From Aminivibrio pyruvatiphilus (GTDB taxonomy: Bacteria; Synergistota; Synergistia; Synergistales; Aminobacteriaceae), in assembly GCF_004366815.1 (NCBI RefSeq), contig NZ_SORI01000020.1, forward strand, positions 1-56,606: a stretch of 56,606 nt of DNA, in the 5' to 3' direction. This document shows, one piece after another, positions 8,507 through 16,960 of this stretch. Position 1 is the stretch's first letter. Each line of letters begins with the position of its first letter. The notes below the pieces were generated by a model. That model worked only from the letters and a program-made list of their open reading frames with translations, did not search any database and had not been told where the DNA came from. The position numbers and the translations under genes are program-made.

Positions 8507-8914
8507 TCAATCCCGGGCTGCTTCACGCATGGACTTTTTGCCCTTGATGACGATATTGTACGCCTGTGAACAGAGTCGGTCCGTTATCGCCTCGGCGGCA
8601 ACCGGGACAGGAATCTGGTCCAGCCATTCGGCGGGCTCGAACTGGGAGGCAATGATCGTAGCCTGGTGGTTGTGCCTCCGGTCGACGAGCGAGAGCAGCA
8701 GCTGGGTGTCCTCCACGGAGATGGGAAACAGAAGCCATTCGTCGATAATCAGGAGGTCGTACTTGATAAACTGTTTTCTCAGGCGATTAAAGGCTTCCAC
8801 CCCCTTGGTTCTGGCCATTTTCAACTCGTCCAGCAGATCGGGCAGCTGAACGTAGCGGGTATTCAGAAAACGCCTGCAGGCGGCCTGTCCGAGAACCTGG
8901 GCAAGGAAGGACTT
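8507..8914 (-). pseudogene. istB: istB fragment (IS21 helper ATPase), 5' part deleted
   Basis: The frame begins inside the Walker A region (KSFLAQVLGQAACRR) and continues through the Walker B-like YDLLIIDEWLL, the sensor-type VDRRHNHQATIIASQFEPAEW and the C-terminal AITDRLCSQAYNIVIKGKKSMR. These are typical of IstB. Everything before the P-loop lysine, including the start codon and N-terminal domain, is missing. A TAA lies a few codons upstream in this frame. Confidence 0.8.
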
Positions 8915-8934
8915 GACTTTATGAAAACTTTACA

Positions 8935-9884
8935 TAAAGGCAATCCTTTTCTTCGGCGAGAAAAGATGTCCAGCGGCTCTCGCTTTTCCCGGTCAAGGGC
9001 GCGGAATTGACATGCTCGAGGGCAGTGCGGACGTGCTGCTGCAGGTCCGGGAAGGACAGGATCCGGATGTTGCGGAGCTTTGCGATGATTTTTCGCGACG
9101 AAATCAATACGGCGTTTTCCGCGGACGCCTTGTCCTTGGGCTTGCGGACTCGAGCGGGCAGTATGACCGTTCCGTAATAGGCAGCCATCTCCTGATATGT
9201 CCTGTTCAGGTCGGGCTCGTAGAAATCGGAGCGTTTGACGCCGCTTTTCAGATTGTCGGGGATAACCGTCTTGGGAACGCCGCCGAAATATTGAAAGGCG
9301 TTGACGTGACCGGAAATCCAGGAGGGCATCTTCTCGTCGCGGAACGGCTCGGCGTAGATGATCCCGCTGCACGGCAGAACGGCTACGAACAACGAAGCCT
9401 GAGACATCTTTCCGCTCTCCGCGTCGAAGAAGGCAATCCTTGCGCCGGCCCAGTCCACTTCGAGCGAGAACGCGGGTTTGTGCTCCAGCCGGATGGTTGC
9501 CTTGTGAACCCTGGCATGCAGATGGTAGTACCGCCGGAATTGCGTCTCCATGTAAAAGCGCTCGCTGCTTTGGCGGCATTGTTCAACGTACTCCTCCCAG
9601 AGCAGCTTCAGGGTGACATGGGGCTTGGCCAGTTCAGCATGCACATAGTCGAAGTCGGGCATCTTGAAGGTTGCGTCTCGTGACGGGGCGGTGATTTGCA
9701 GCAAGCCTTGCGTCACGGCGGTGTCGTCCAATGCGTCCAGGTCTTTCAGGGTGAGCCAGCCTTGATCCCGTGCCTTTCGCAGATACAGCGACACCGTGTT
9801 TCTGGACACCCCGTGCGTAGCGGCGACCTTGCGCTGACTCAGGCCGCTGTAAACGGCCCGGACAATGGTGAGAAAATCTGACAA
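8935..9884 (-). pseudogene. istA: istA fragment (IS21 transposase), 3' part deleted
   Basis: IstA begins at about TTG 9884 (after an AGAAGG site) with the helix-turn-helix LSQRKVAATHGVSRNTVSLYLRKA. The catalytic core has the first Asp in VDWAG, the second in IPDNLKSGV and the Glu in KDKASAENAV, so the DDE triad is complete. Homology ends at FLAEEKDCL, followed by four foreign codons and a stop. The C-terminal beta-barrel and DNA-binding part is lost by the deletion that joins it to istB. An upstream in-frame extension to 10067 covers the terminal repeats and is unlikely to be translated. Confidence 0.8.
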
Positions 9885-10336
9885 TTGAATACCTTCTGAG
9901 GTAAATTCCGTCTTCCGACGGTAATTCGATCTTACAGGAGTTCGCCCTGACCGGCTCCATGCCGGCGCGCCGGTGGCTCTAACACTCCGCGCGGGTGGCT
10001 CAGTTTCGCCGTGTTTTCCACGGAGTTTGAGGGACCATAATGAACCTCCCCTTTGATATATGCACATATGCTCACATATTCATATATCATATTCCGGAAA
10101 TCGGCGCAAGATAAAAACCGGGATCCTCCTTTTAAATAAGAGGACCCCGGTGTACGGTTTAGATTCAGGCGTGTTTTTTATCCGAAGGGTGCAGTGTTTT
10201 TTAAACCTTTCTTTTTTCGACTCCCTGAAGCATGGAGAAATTTTTAGAGTGCAGGTCTGACCGTCTTTGCTCCTCAATTCGTTGATCACCAAAGATCATC
10301 TAAATCCACGCCTGAATCGAGATTTTTGTTCTTTTC

Positions 10337-10951
10337 CTAGTTTGTTTTTTCTTGCTCCGGCTTCGGCAGCAATACGTCGTAATCGGCGTCATGGGCATTG
10401 CGCCGCGCGTCAACAGCCGTCTTGGGTTCACGGACCTGCGCATAGGTCGATGCATTGTTTATGGTATACCACAGGCCGTTCTGCTCCTGCATCCAGAGCG
10501 ACCGGGGGCTGTCCGCGCCGGAACTCCTCAGAAAAAGTTGGATGAAATCAGATTCTTTTCTCTTCGAAACAAAATCGAGCTTAAAATTATGGGGAGACAT
10601 GGCATAGCTGTTTTCCGGCGTCGTCCCTGCGGCGAAGCTTCGGAAAATATAGTGAAAATCGCTATCATTCAGACGTTCGACGAAAGTCCTGTAGTTATTA
10701 GACTGTTCGAGGGGCATGGGCAGATACATGGCATAGCGCAGCATTTTAGCCCCCTCCGCCCGGGTGCTTTCGTTCAAATAGCTGAACACCGCCTCGAAAT
10801 AAAGGTGCGCCGCTCCCTCCATGGTGCGTCCCTCTTCCTGGTAGCGCGCTTTGAACTCCCGATAGTCCTTCGGAAGTGCGGCCATGGCCTCGCCGTACAC
10901 CCCGAAAAGCAAAGCCCCGATAACCAATCCCCAAAGCAAAATTCTTTTCAT
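10337..10951 (-). CDS. Secreted protein of unknown function (possibly DUF6935-like)
   Basis: A 204-residue precursor. The second of two adjacent ATGs (10951) is preferred because GAGGAGG lies 7 bases upstream, whereas the first ATG is too close. The N-terminus MKRILLWGLVIGALLFGVYGEAMA is a signal peptide with an AxA-type cleavage site. The mature part has FKARYQEEGRTMEGAAHLYFEAVFSYL, HYIFRSFAAGTTPENSYAM and LFLRSSGADSPRSLW. These blocks resemble a DUF family I recall as DUF6935, which I cannot verify. It is the second gene of a two-gene minus-strand unit; the upstream partner is also secreted. Composition is less GC-rich than the chromosome. Confidence 0.65.
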   Translation of the reverse strand: MKRILLWGLVIGALLFGVYGEAMAALPKDYREFKARYQEEGRTMEGAAHLYFEAVFSYLNESTRAEGAKMLRYAMYLPMPLEQSNNYRTFVERLNDSDFHYIFRSFAAGTTPENSYAMSPHNFKLDFVSKRKESDFIQLFLRSSGADSPRSLWMQEQNGLWYTINNASTYAQVREPKTAVDARRNAHDADYDVLLPKPEQEKTN

Positions 10952-10982
10952 TTCCATGCCTCCTCGTGGCCGTACTTCTCGG

Positions 10983-11633
10983 CTAATCTGAATACCATAA
11001 ATTTGACATTAATTTGGCTATTTCAATGGAAGGGTAGTTTTTGGCAGAATCCAGCGTGACCATATGGCATTTTAATTCTTCTCCGGTGATAAGTTTGAAG
11101 TTGCACACAGGAATTGAACTTCCGCTCCCCATATTGAATACTTTTTGAGGGTTCTTGAATATGAGCCCCTCCCATAAATCCATGTCGTCGCCATCAAAGC
11201 AAAAACCATCCTTCTTGCACAATCCGCATCTCCATTTTTTTATTTTCGTCTTGATGGGACCTCCATTTTTCAAGACAACGTAATCGTTTTTCCGTTCGTG
11301 AACAATATAGGGCGACGTCTTGAACTCTTCTTTTTTAAAAAACATATGGGCGTCGTCCCCTGATTTGGGGCATTTCGATATGGATTTCCCGGGATCGGAA
11401 AACATGACCCAGTTCTTCTGCTGATAATCCGGTATTTTGTGTTCGGCCTTTGTTTTTCCTCCGATATCGTCCGGGGCGAAGGTAAAGTACTGTTTACCGC
11501 ACACAAAACACTCCCACCTGATTACCTCGATGACTCTTTCATCTCCTGAATCCTTCGCGAACGCCGGCAGCGCGCCAAACAAAAGCGCCGTAAAGATAAA
11601 AGCCATAACCGGGAACTTCCAAAATCTTTTCAT
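10983..11633 (-). CDS. Secreted zinc-ribbon-like protein
   Basis: A 216-residue precursor starting at ATG 11633, which has AAGGAGGAGG upstream; an in-frame ATG at 11759 lacks a ribosome site. Residues 1-26 (MKRFWKFPVMAFIFTALLFGALPAFA) form a signal peptide. The mature protein has WECFVCGKQYFTF and WRCGLCKKDGFCFDG, two CxxC knuckles about 80 residues apart. They could bind a metal, or form disulfides, which would be unusual in an anaerobe. I do not recognise the family. It is 31 bp upstream of the 204-residue secreted protein and probably co-transcribed with it. Confidence 0.65.
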   Translation of the reverse strand: MKRFWKFPVMAFIFTALLFGALPAFAKDSGDERVIEVIRWECFVCGKQYFTFAPDDIGGKTKAEHKIPDYQQKNWVMFSDPGKSISKCPKSGDDAHMFFKKEEFKTSPYIVHERKNDYVVLKNGGPIKTKIKKWRCGLCKKDGFCFDGDDMDLWEGLIFKNPQKVFNMGSGSSIPVCNFKLITGEELKCHMVTLDSAKNYPSIEIAKLMSNLWYSD

Positions 11634-12024
11634 CCTCAAAACCTCCTCCTTAAATTGAACAACTCGAAGAAACGCTGCCGCAACGGCAAATAAAAAAGCG
11701 ATCCCTATGAGATAGATTTTCTCAAAACTCCCAGGCGGAATGAGAACCTTCTTTCTCATAATAATGCCGTGCCACCAATAAACTCATCATTCCAAGCTTC
11801 TGCTCCTGTGGGGAGCTTCCAATGAAAGCATTCTCATTATCGCCTCTTTCTCCTACTCCGTCAATTCCAGAAAAAAATAATGTGACAGAAGTAAATTAAC
11901 CAACTCTTCTCTAAATATCGCACAACAGCTTCAGGAAATGGGTACAAGGGAAGAGCCACCCCACTGATTCTAATAATGATATAATTTGCTTCATTTCACA
12001 CAAAAATACTGGAGGAGTTCTGCC
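11634..12024 (+). other. Intergenic stretch between divergent genes
   Basis: No gene is supported here. A TATAAT (11980-11985) lies about 40 bp before the truncated Wzz-like gene, without a convincing -35 box. On the minus strand an open frame encodes MRKKVLIPPGSFEKIYLIGIAF... in frame with the zinc-ribbon gene, but it lacks a ribosome site. Confidence 0.5.
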
Positions 12025-12139
12025 ATGCCCACTCAGGGAAACTGCCCCGACATTTCACCCCGTTTGCCCGAAGAAGACGAGATCGACCTTGCCGATCTTC
12101 TCTTTGTTCTGTGGAGGAAAAGAAACATTATCTTAATTA
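12025..12139 (+). pseudogene. N-terminal fragment of a Wzz-like chain-length regulator
   Basis: GGAGGAG precedes ATG 12025. The product starts MPTQGNCPDISPRLPEEDE, then IDLADLLFVLWRKRNIILI. The EIDLxDLLxVLWRxxxxI block is the typical cytosolic lead-in and start of the first membrane helix of Wzz/BcsF-type polysaccharide chain-length determinants. About 38 codons remain before the IS4-type element begins, and no Wzz sequence follows that element in this window. The rest was deleted or moved. Confidence 0.65.
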
Positions 12140-13716
12140 CTCAACTTTCGCAGGACCTTGACAGCCGAAAAACCGTTGAAATGACTGGATAAAAATGACA
12201 GGAAGGCCCCTGTTTTGTAAAATTGTAGTCGCGAGATAACAAAACTACAAAAAGGAGGCCTTCCCGTGACTCCCATTTTACATCATGCCGGCTCTGACGA
12301 CGATACTCTTTGTTCCGCCGCAGCGTTTTTTCACACCTTCGGCATCTCAGGGCTCTTCAACCGCTCAGCCAGGACAGGAAAGGGAATTCCCCCCGTCAGG
12401 ATCCTGCAGTTTCTCTTCGCCCTCGTCTTCCTCAGGAAGACCTTCTTCGAGATGGTGCGCGAGAACTGCCTGCCCTGGGGCAAGGACACGTTCTACCGCT
12501 TCCTCTCGGAATCTCGGATCAACTGGAGGCGCTTCCTCCTGCTCGTCGCGAAGAGGCTTCTCGACACCTTCTTTCTCCCTCTCACGACGGAGAGAAGAGA
12601 CCGGGTCCTGATCCTCGACGATTCCATGTACTCGAGGAACAGAAGCAAAAAGGTGGAACTTCTGTCGAAATGCTACGACCACTGTGCTCACCGATACTTC
12701 AGAGGTTTCCGCATGCTCTCCCTCGGCTGGTCCGACGGAAGGTCCTTTCTGCCCCTGGCATTCTCCCTTCTCGGTTCGGCCAAGGAGGAGAAACGATTCT
12801 TCGGAGCCGCGGACACCGACGGAAGAACATCGGGGGCACGGAGACGGAAAGAAGCGGTGATGAAGACGTCGGAAGCGGCCCTTATCCTTCTTGACGCTGC
12901 GCTCCAGAACGGCATAAAGGCCGACTTTCTTCTCTTCGATTCCTGGTTTGCCACCAACCAGTTTCTGCACTCCGTGCACAGGAAAGGCGTCCGCTCCATC
13001 GCCATGGCCAAGGACTTCAATTCCCTGCAGTTCCTGGCAGTGCAGAAGGACGGAACGAAGAAGCGGATGAAGCTCGCAGACCTCTACCAGCAGGCCTCCC
13101 CGGGATTGGATAGAAAGGATATCCCCGGTTCCGTGCTCGTGGAGGTAGACAGCGGGAAGGACTCCCAGGAAGCTCCCCTGCCGGTCAAGGTCGTGTTCGT
13201 GAGAAACAGGAAGAACGGGGCAAAGCGGGAGTGGCTGGCCGTTCTGTGCACCGATACTTCCGTTCCCGACGAAGAAGTTGTCCGGATCTACGGGAAGCGC
13301 TGGTCCATAGAGGTCTTCTTCAAGGCCTGTAAGAGCATGCTCCGCCTGGGGAAAGAATTCCAGACCAGAAGCTACGATTCCCTGGTGGCCCATACGAGCA
13401 TTGTCTTCCTGAGATACATGATGCTCTCCTTCGAGTTGAGACGGTCTGAGGATGACCGGGCGTACGGTGAACTATTCTGCCGGTTTTGCGAAGAGCTGGA
13501 AGATATATCCTTCGTCGCGTCGCTCGCTCTCCTTCTGGAGATGCTGAAATCCGCCGTCCGGGCCGGAATCGCCCTGACAGAAACCATCCTGGAGGGGATG
13601 TTCGTGGAATTCGTACGGAAAACGCCCCGCTTCCTGAGGAATAAAATGGGCGTTTTAACTGCTTTTTCCATGTCATGACAACGATTTACGGTTTTCAAGG
13701 TCCTGAGAATGTTGAG
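12140..13716 (+). mobile_element. IS4-type insertion sequence, complete
   Basis: Imperfect inverted repeats: left CTCAACTTTCGCAGGACCTT from 12140 and, on the opposite strand from 13716, CTCAACATTCTCAGGACCTT. Both continue into TTGAxAxCCG. About 1577 bp with one transposase gene. The flanks do not share a target duplication, and the Wzz-like gene cut on the left does not resume on the right. This indicates a deletion or recombination at one end. Confidence 0.75.
12266..13678 (+). CDS. IS4-family transposase
   Basis: A 470-residue DDE transposase with a GTG start after AAAGGAGG. The three catalytic regions are LILDDSMYSRNRSKKVE (first Asp), LLFDSWFAT (second Asp) and YGKRWSIEVFFKACK (Glu, in the Y-(2)-R-(3)-E-(6)-K signature of IS4). 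The frame is uninterrupted, so the enzyme may be active. It cut-and-pastes the surrounding 1.6-kb element. Confidence 0.9.
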   Translation: MTPILHHAGSDDDTLCSAAAFFHTFGISGLFNRSARTGKGIPPVRILQFLFALVFLRKTFFEMVRENCLPWGKDTFYRFLSESRINWRRFLLLVAKRLLDTFFLPLTTERRDRVLILDDSMYSRNRSKKVELLSKCYDHCAHRYFRGFRMLSLGWSDGRSFLPLAFSLLGSAKEEKRFFGAADTDGRTSGARRRKEAVMKTSEAALILLDAALQNGIKADFLLFDSWFATNQFLHSVHRKGVRSIAMAKDFNSLQFLAVQKDGTKKRMKLADLYQQASPGLDRKDIPGSVLVEVDSGKDSQEAPLPVKVVFVRNRKNGAKREWLAVLCTDTSVPDEEVVRIYGKRWSIEVFFKACKSMLRLGKEFQTRSYDSLVAHTSIVFLRYMMLSFELRRSEDDRAYGELFCRFCEELEDISFVASLALLLEMLKSAVRAGIALTETILEGMFVEFVRKTPRFLRNKMGVLTAFSMS

Positions 13717-14226
13717 ATAGTGCTAAGTTGGGGGAAAAAGCAAAAAAGAGCCTTTACCCTCTCCATCCGTTCGCTACAAGATGGGAGACCTCCATTTTTT
13801 TAAAGGAACAATCCTTGTTATACTAGGGTATGGCGGATGTGAATGCAATTTACTCGCCGTTTAAAGAGAATCCGTCAGGAAACCAGTCAGCTTTTGGGTA
13901 ATCTTCGTCAACACATCATGCCTGATTGGATGAAAGTGTCAAGGGGAGATCCGCGCTTTGTGCGCCTGAAGCCCTTGAAAGGGACAATTGCCGGACAGTC
14001 GTGGTGATGAGGTCTCTTTTGGAAGGGTACTTCCCTTCGGTGTGGTAGAACAAAAAAATTATCTGAATTCCACGGTTAACCATTCAATGATTGGAGTGGT
14101 AAGCTTACACTAATGGGGACGTGTATGGCCCTTCCCCTGCGTCTTTGGGCAGGAAGGCCGTTATTCGCTGGCCTGGTAATAGGGGGTGTGCTATGCTGCG
14201 CTTTCCAATTCTGGAAGTGGTTCTGT
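13717..14226 (+). other. Accessory-region gap with a possible small gene
   Basis: No established family is recognised over these 510 bp. One frame, 13843-14007, encodes a basic 54-residue peptide starting MQFTRRLKRIRQETSQLLG and ending LKGTIAGQSW. A TATACT box sits near 13820, but the ribosome site is weak. An ATG overlaps its stop (TGATGA) and opens only a 13-codon frame. It may be a remnant of an older gene. The end of the gap holds the vsr ribosome site. Confidence 0.35.
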
Positions 14227-14685
14227 ATGGATAGGATTAGTAAGGAGGTACGTTCCCGTGTTATGGCCTCCATACGGGGCAAGGATACCAAACCCGAAAT
14301 GGCGCTGAGGCTTGCCCTGCATTCCCTCGGTTTCCGATACCGTGTGCATGTGGGGGGATTGCCAGGGAGCCCTGATATTGTCCTCTCCAGGTATAAGGCT
14401 GTCATCTTCGTTAACGGTTGTTTCTGGCACCTGCACGGTTGCGGTTATGCAAGGGTTCCCAAGGAACGGGTGGTTTTCTGGGAAAGCAAGTTCCGCAGGA
14501 ACAAGGCAAGGGATGCGAGCAATGTTGAAGCTCTTCTGGCGGCTGGATGGCGTGTCTTAATCGTCTGGGAGTGCGCATTCGGCAAAAAAGGATCTCGGGA
14601 AAGGGACTCCCTCCTTTCGGAAACCGCTGACTGGATACGTTCGAGTGAAAAATACAGGGAAATCCCGCATTTCCCTCCTGAATGA
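14227..14685 (+). CDS. vsr: Vsr-type very short patch repair endonuclease
   Basis: A 152-residue protein. Vsr nicks next to T:G mismatches created by deamination of 5-methylcytosine. Family marks are the N-terminal RSRVMASIRGKDTKPEMALRLALHSLGFRYR, the catalytic Asp in LPGSPDIVL, FVNGCFWHLHGC with the active-site and zinc-site His/Cys residues, and WRVLIVWECAF with the last zinc Cys. ATG 14227 is chosen because the family begins at this point; an earlier in-frame ATG at 14113 would add a non-homologous hydrophobic leader. Vsr normally sits beside a cytosine-C5 methyltransferase, but none is present in this window, so it is an orphan here. It lies next to the split helicase/NUDIX unit. Confidence 0.9.
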   Translation: MDRISKEVRSRVMASIRGKDTKPEMALRLALHSLGFRYRVHVGGLPGSPDIVLSRYKAVIFVNGCFWHLHGCGYARVPKERVVFWESKFRRNKARDASNVEALLAAGWRVLIVWECAFGKKGSRERDSLLSETADWIRSSEKYREIPHFPPE

Positions 14686-14774
14686 AACCAGGTTTTCCCC
14701 AGATTTGGGTTTGGTGCCCCTCTTTGATCATGTTTCCTCTGTCTTATTCTTATTTTAAGGGCATCTTTTCATCG

Positions 14775-14980
14775 GGAAAGTCGAATCGGAAAATGGCATC
14801 GTGCTTCCCTTCACCTTTGTGGGTACTGGTAAGCTTGAGAACCCGAGAAAAACTGATAATCCAAGAGGTTCGTTACTCTTTGATATCTGGATTGACGAAC
14901 CTCTTCCCGACTACCTTCAATACGATTTCGGCCTCTCGAAAGGAATGGACTCATGATCGAAGTGGTGGCAGCCCTTATCC
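14775..14980 (+). repeat. 206-bp direct repeat, right copy
   Basis: Identical to 6152-6357. It carries the last 182 bases of the helicase gene (a non-functional fragment here) followed by the start of the complete mutT. Together the copies bracket 8417 bp of foreign DNA (6358-14774). Confidence 0.95.
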
Positions 14981-15330
14981 GGAACGGGGATAAATTCCTG
15001 ATCTGCCGGCGTCCGGCGGACAAGGCCCGTCCCCTGCTGTGGGAATTCGTCGGCGGGAAGGTGGAGCCGGGCGAAACGGCCGAGGACGCCCTGGTCCGGG
15101 AATGTCGGGAGGAGCTTGCGGTGACCCTCTCGGTGGGGGGAGTGTTCATGGACGTGGTCCACGAGTACCCGGACATTACCATCCACCTGACCGTTTTCAA
15201 CGCGTCCATTGCCGAGGGGACGCCCCGGAAGATCGAGCACAGCGACATCCGCTGGATCACCCCCGGGGACATCCCCCACTACGAGTTCTGCCCCGCGGAC
15301 GCGGATATCCTGGAGCAGCTGATGGCCTGA
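14953..15330 (+). CDS. mutT: NUDIX hydrolase, MutT-like (8-oxo-dGTP diphosphatase type)
   Basis: A 125-residue protein with a complete NUDIX box from G35 to about residue 57: GGKVEPGETAEDALVRECREE, matching Gx5Ex7REUxEExGU. The N-terminal VVAALIRNGDKFLICRRP and LLWEFVGGK are typical of (deoxy)nucleoside triphosphate pyrophosphohydrolases that remove oxidised precursors. The start codon overlaps the helicase stop by ATGA in the ancestral arrangement, so the two were translationally coupled. In this chromosome mutT has been separated from the intact helicase by 8.6 kb and must now use another promoter, perhaps that of vsr 268 bp upstream. A gene for N-acyl-D-amino-acid deacylase follows after 31 bp. 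Confidence 0.88.
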   Translation: MIEVVAALIRNGDKFLICRRPADKARPLLWEFVGGKVEPGETAEDALVRECREELAVTLSVGGVFMDVVHEYPDITIHLTVFNASIAEGTPRKIEHSDIRWITPGDIPHYEFCPADADILEQLMA

Positions 15331-15361
15331 GGCCTGAAGAAAATAGAGCGGAGGTACTGCG

Positions 15362-16960
15362 GTGGCTGATTTTGACCTTGTGATACGGAACGCGCGGATA
15401 GTGGACGGGACGGGGACGCCCTGGTACAGGGGCGACGCGGGGGTGCGGGACGGCGTGATCGAGGCCGTGGGGACCCTTCCGCCCGGAGTGCCCTGCGCTT
15501 CGGAGATCGACGCGGGGGGCGAGGTGCTGGCTCCCGGTTTCATCGACATGCACACCCACAACGATTTCCTTCTGCTCGGGGATGGTGCGGGGGCGTCCAA
15601 GCTCAGGCAGGGGGTCACCACCATCCTGGTGGGGCAGTGCGGCATCAGCGCCGCCCCCATCCGGGACGAGCGGGTGTCCCTCCTGGATGCCTACACGGGC
15701 TTCATCAGGGCGGGAGTGACGCCGGAGTGGAACTGGAGGTCCTTCGCCGAATACCTTGACGTGCTGGATGGGCTGGACCTCGGGCTCAACGTGGGGTCCT
15801 TCGTGGGGCACGGGACGATCCGCCTGAACGTTCTGGGATTCGAAAACCGCCTTCCCTCGCCGGACGAGCTGCGGGAGATGAGGGAGATGGCCCGGGCCGC
15901 TCTGGAGGAAGGGGCCTTCGGCATGACCAGCGGCCTGATTTATCCTCCCGGGGTGTACTCCGCTTCCGGAGAGGTGGAGGAGATCGCCCGGGGGCTGACG
16001 GAGCGGCGGGGGCTGTATCTTTCCCACATGCGGAACGAGTCGTCCGGGGTGGTGGAATCCGTGCGGGAGACCATCGCCGTGGCGGAGAGGGCGGGAATCC
16101 CGGCGCAGGTCCTCCATCACAAGGCCACCGGGCGGGCAAACCACGGAAAGGTGAGGGAGACCCTTGCCCTGCTGGAAGAGGCCCGGGCGCGGGGGGTGGA
16201 CATGACCGTGGACCAGTATCCCTACACCGCCGGCAGCACCACCCTCCGGAGCATCCTGCCGCCGTGGGTGAACGAGGGCGGCCTGGAGAAGCTGATGGAG
16301 CGGCTCCGGGATCCCGTCCTCCGGGAGCGCATCCGGCAGGAGATCCTGACGACGGACGGCTGGGAGAACATGCTGATGAGCTGCGGCGGCCCGGAGGGTG
16401 TCCTGGTGGCCTATACCCCGGAGACGCCGGAATTCGAGGGGAAGAGGCTGCCCGAAATCGGGGAGATGACGGGCCGAGATCCCCTTGACGCCGCCTTCGA
16501 GGTGATCCTGGCGAACCGCGGCTCCGACACGGCGTGCTACTTCCACATGGACGAGGATGACGTGAAGTACGTGCTGGCCCATCCCCTGGTGATGGTGGCC
16601 TCCGACACGATCCCCCCCGCGCCGGGGGCGAAGTGCCATCCCCGGACCAACGGGGCCTTCCCGAGGGTCCTGGGCAGGTATGTCCGGGAAGAAAAGGTGC
16701 TGGGCCTGGAGGAGGCGGTGCGGAAGATGAGCGGCTTCCCCGCGGCCCGGCTCGGCCTGCAGAAGAAGGGGCTGGTGAAGCCCGGCATGGATGCCGACCT
16801 GGTGCTCTTCAACCCGGACACTGTGAGGGACGGCGCCACCTTCGAGGATCCCTTCGGGGAGCCGGAAGGAATTTCTTCTGTCTTCGTCGCCGGGAAGGTC
16901 GCGGTGAAAAACGGTGTTTTCACGGGAGCGACGGCGGGGAAAGTGCTGCGGAGGAGCTGA
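15362..16960 (+). CDS. N-acyl-D-amino-acid deacylase (D-aminoacylase family)
   Basis: A 532-residue amidohydrolase with a GTG start after CGGAGG. It hydrolyses N-acyl-D-amino acids, releasing the D-amino acid. Seen: the N-terminal IRNARIVDGTGTPWYRGDAGV and the FIDMHTHNDF metal motif. Also seen are the bridging Cys in LVGQCGISAAP, metal-ligand His residues in LSHMRNE and VLHHKATGR, and the catalytic Asp in VMVASD. All the key residues of the family are there, and the length agrees with known D-aminoacylases (about 480-530). It is probably cytoplasmic. It fits an organism that scavenges amino acids and acylated peptides; the exact side-chain preference cannot be read. Confidence 0.88.
   Translation: MADFDLVIRNARIVDGTGTPWYRGDAGVRDGVIEAVGTLPPGVPCASEIDAGGEVLAPGFIDMHTHNDFLLLGDGAGASKLRQGVTTILVGQCGISAAPIRDERVSLLDAYTGFIRAGVTPEWNWRSFAEYLDVLDGLDLGLNVGSFVGHGTIRLNVLGFENRLPSPDELREMREMARAALEEGAFGMTSGLIYPPGVYSASGEVEEIARGLTERRGLYLSHMRNESSGVVESVRETIAVAERAGIPAQVLHHKATGRANHGKVRETLALLEEARARGVDMTVDQYPYTAGSTTLRSILPPWVNEGGLEKLMERLRDPVLRERIRQEILTTDGWENMLMSCGGPEGVLVAYTPETPEFEGKRLPEIGEMTGRDPLDAAFEVILANRGSDTACYFHMDEDDVKYVLAHPLVMVASDTIPPAPGAKCHPRTNGAFPRVLGRYVREEKVLGLEEAVRKMSGFPAARLGLQKKGLVKPGMDADLVLFNPDTVRDGATFEDPFGEPEGISSVFVAGKVAVKNGVFTGATAGKVLRRS

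Larger units (their letters stand above)
8390..10040 (-). mobile_element. IS21-family element with an internal deletion
   Basis: The 5' part of istA is joined to the 3' part of istB on the minus strand. Both outer regions carry scattered GAGCCAC-type short repeats (for example near 8398 and near 9970-9995), as expected for the multiple terminal repeats of IS21 elements. The outer limits are approximate because I could not match exact inverted ends. With both genes incomplete it cannot move on its own. Confidence 0.65.

Noticed and set aside
10118-10150. Intrinsic terminator near the IS21 left side
   Set aside because: A hairpin CCGGGaTCCTC/GAGGAcCCCGG exists, but it lacks a clear T tract and a gene to terminate.
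14113-14226. N-terminal extension of vsr (start at 14113)
   Set aside because: The extra 38 residues are hydrophobic and unlike any Vsr; ATG 14227 fits the family start.
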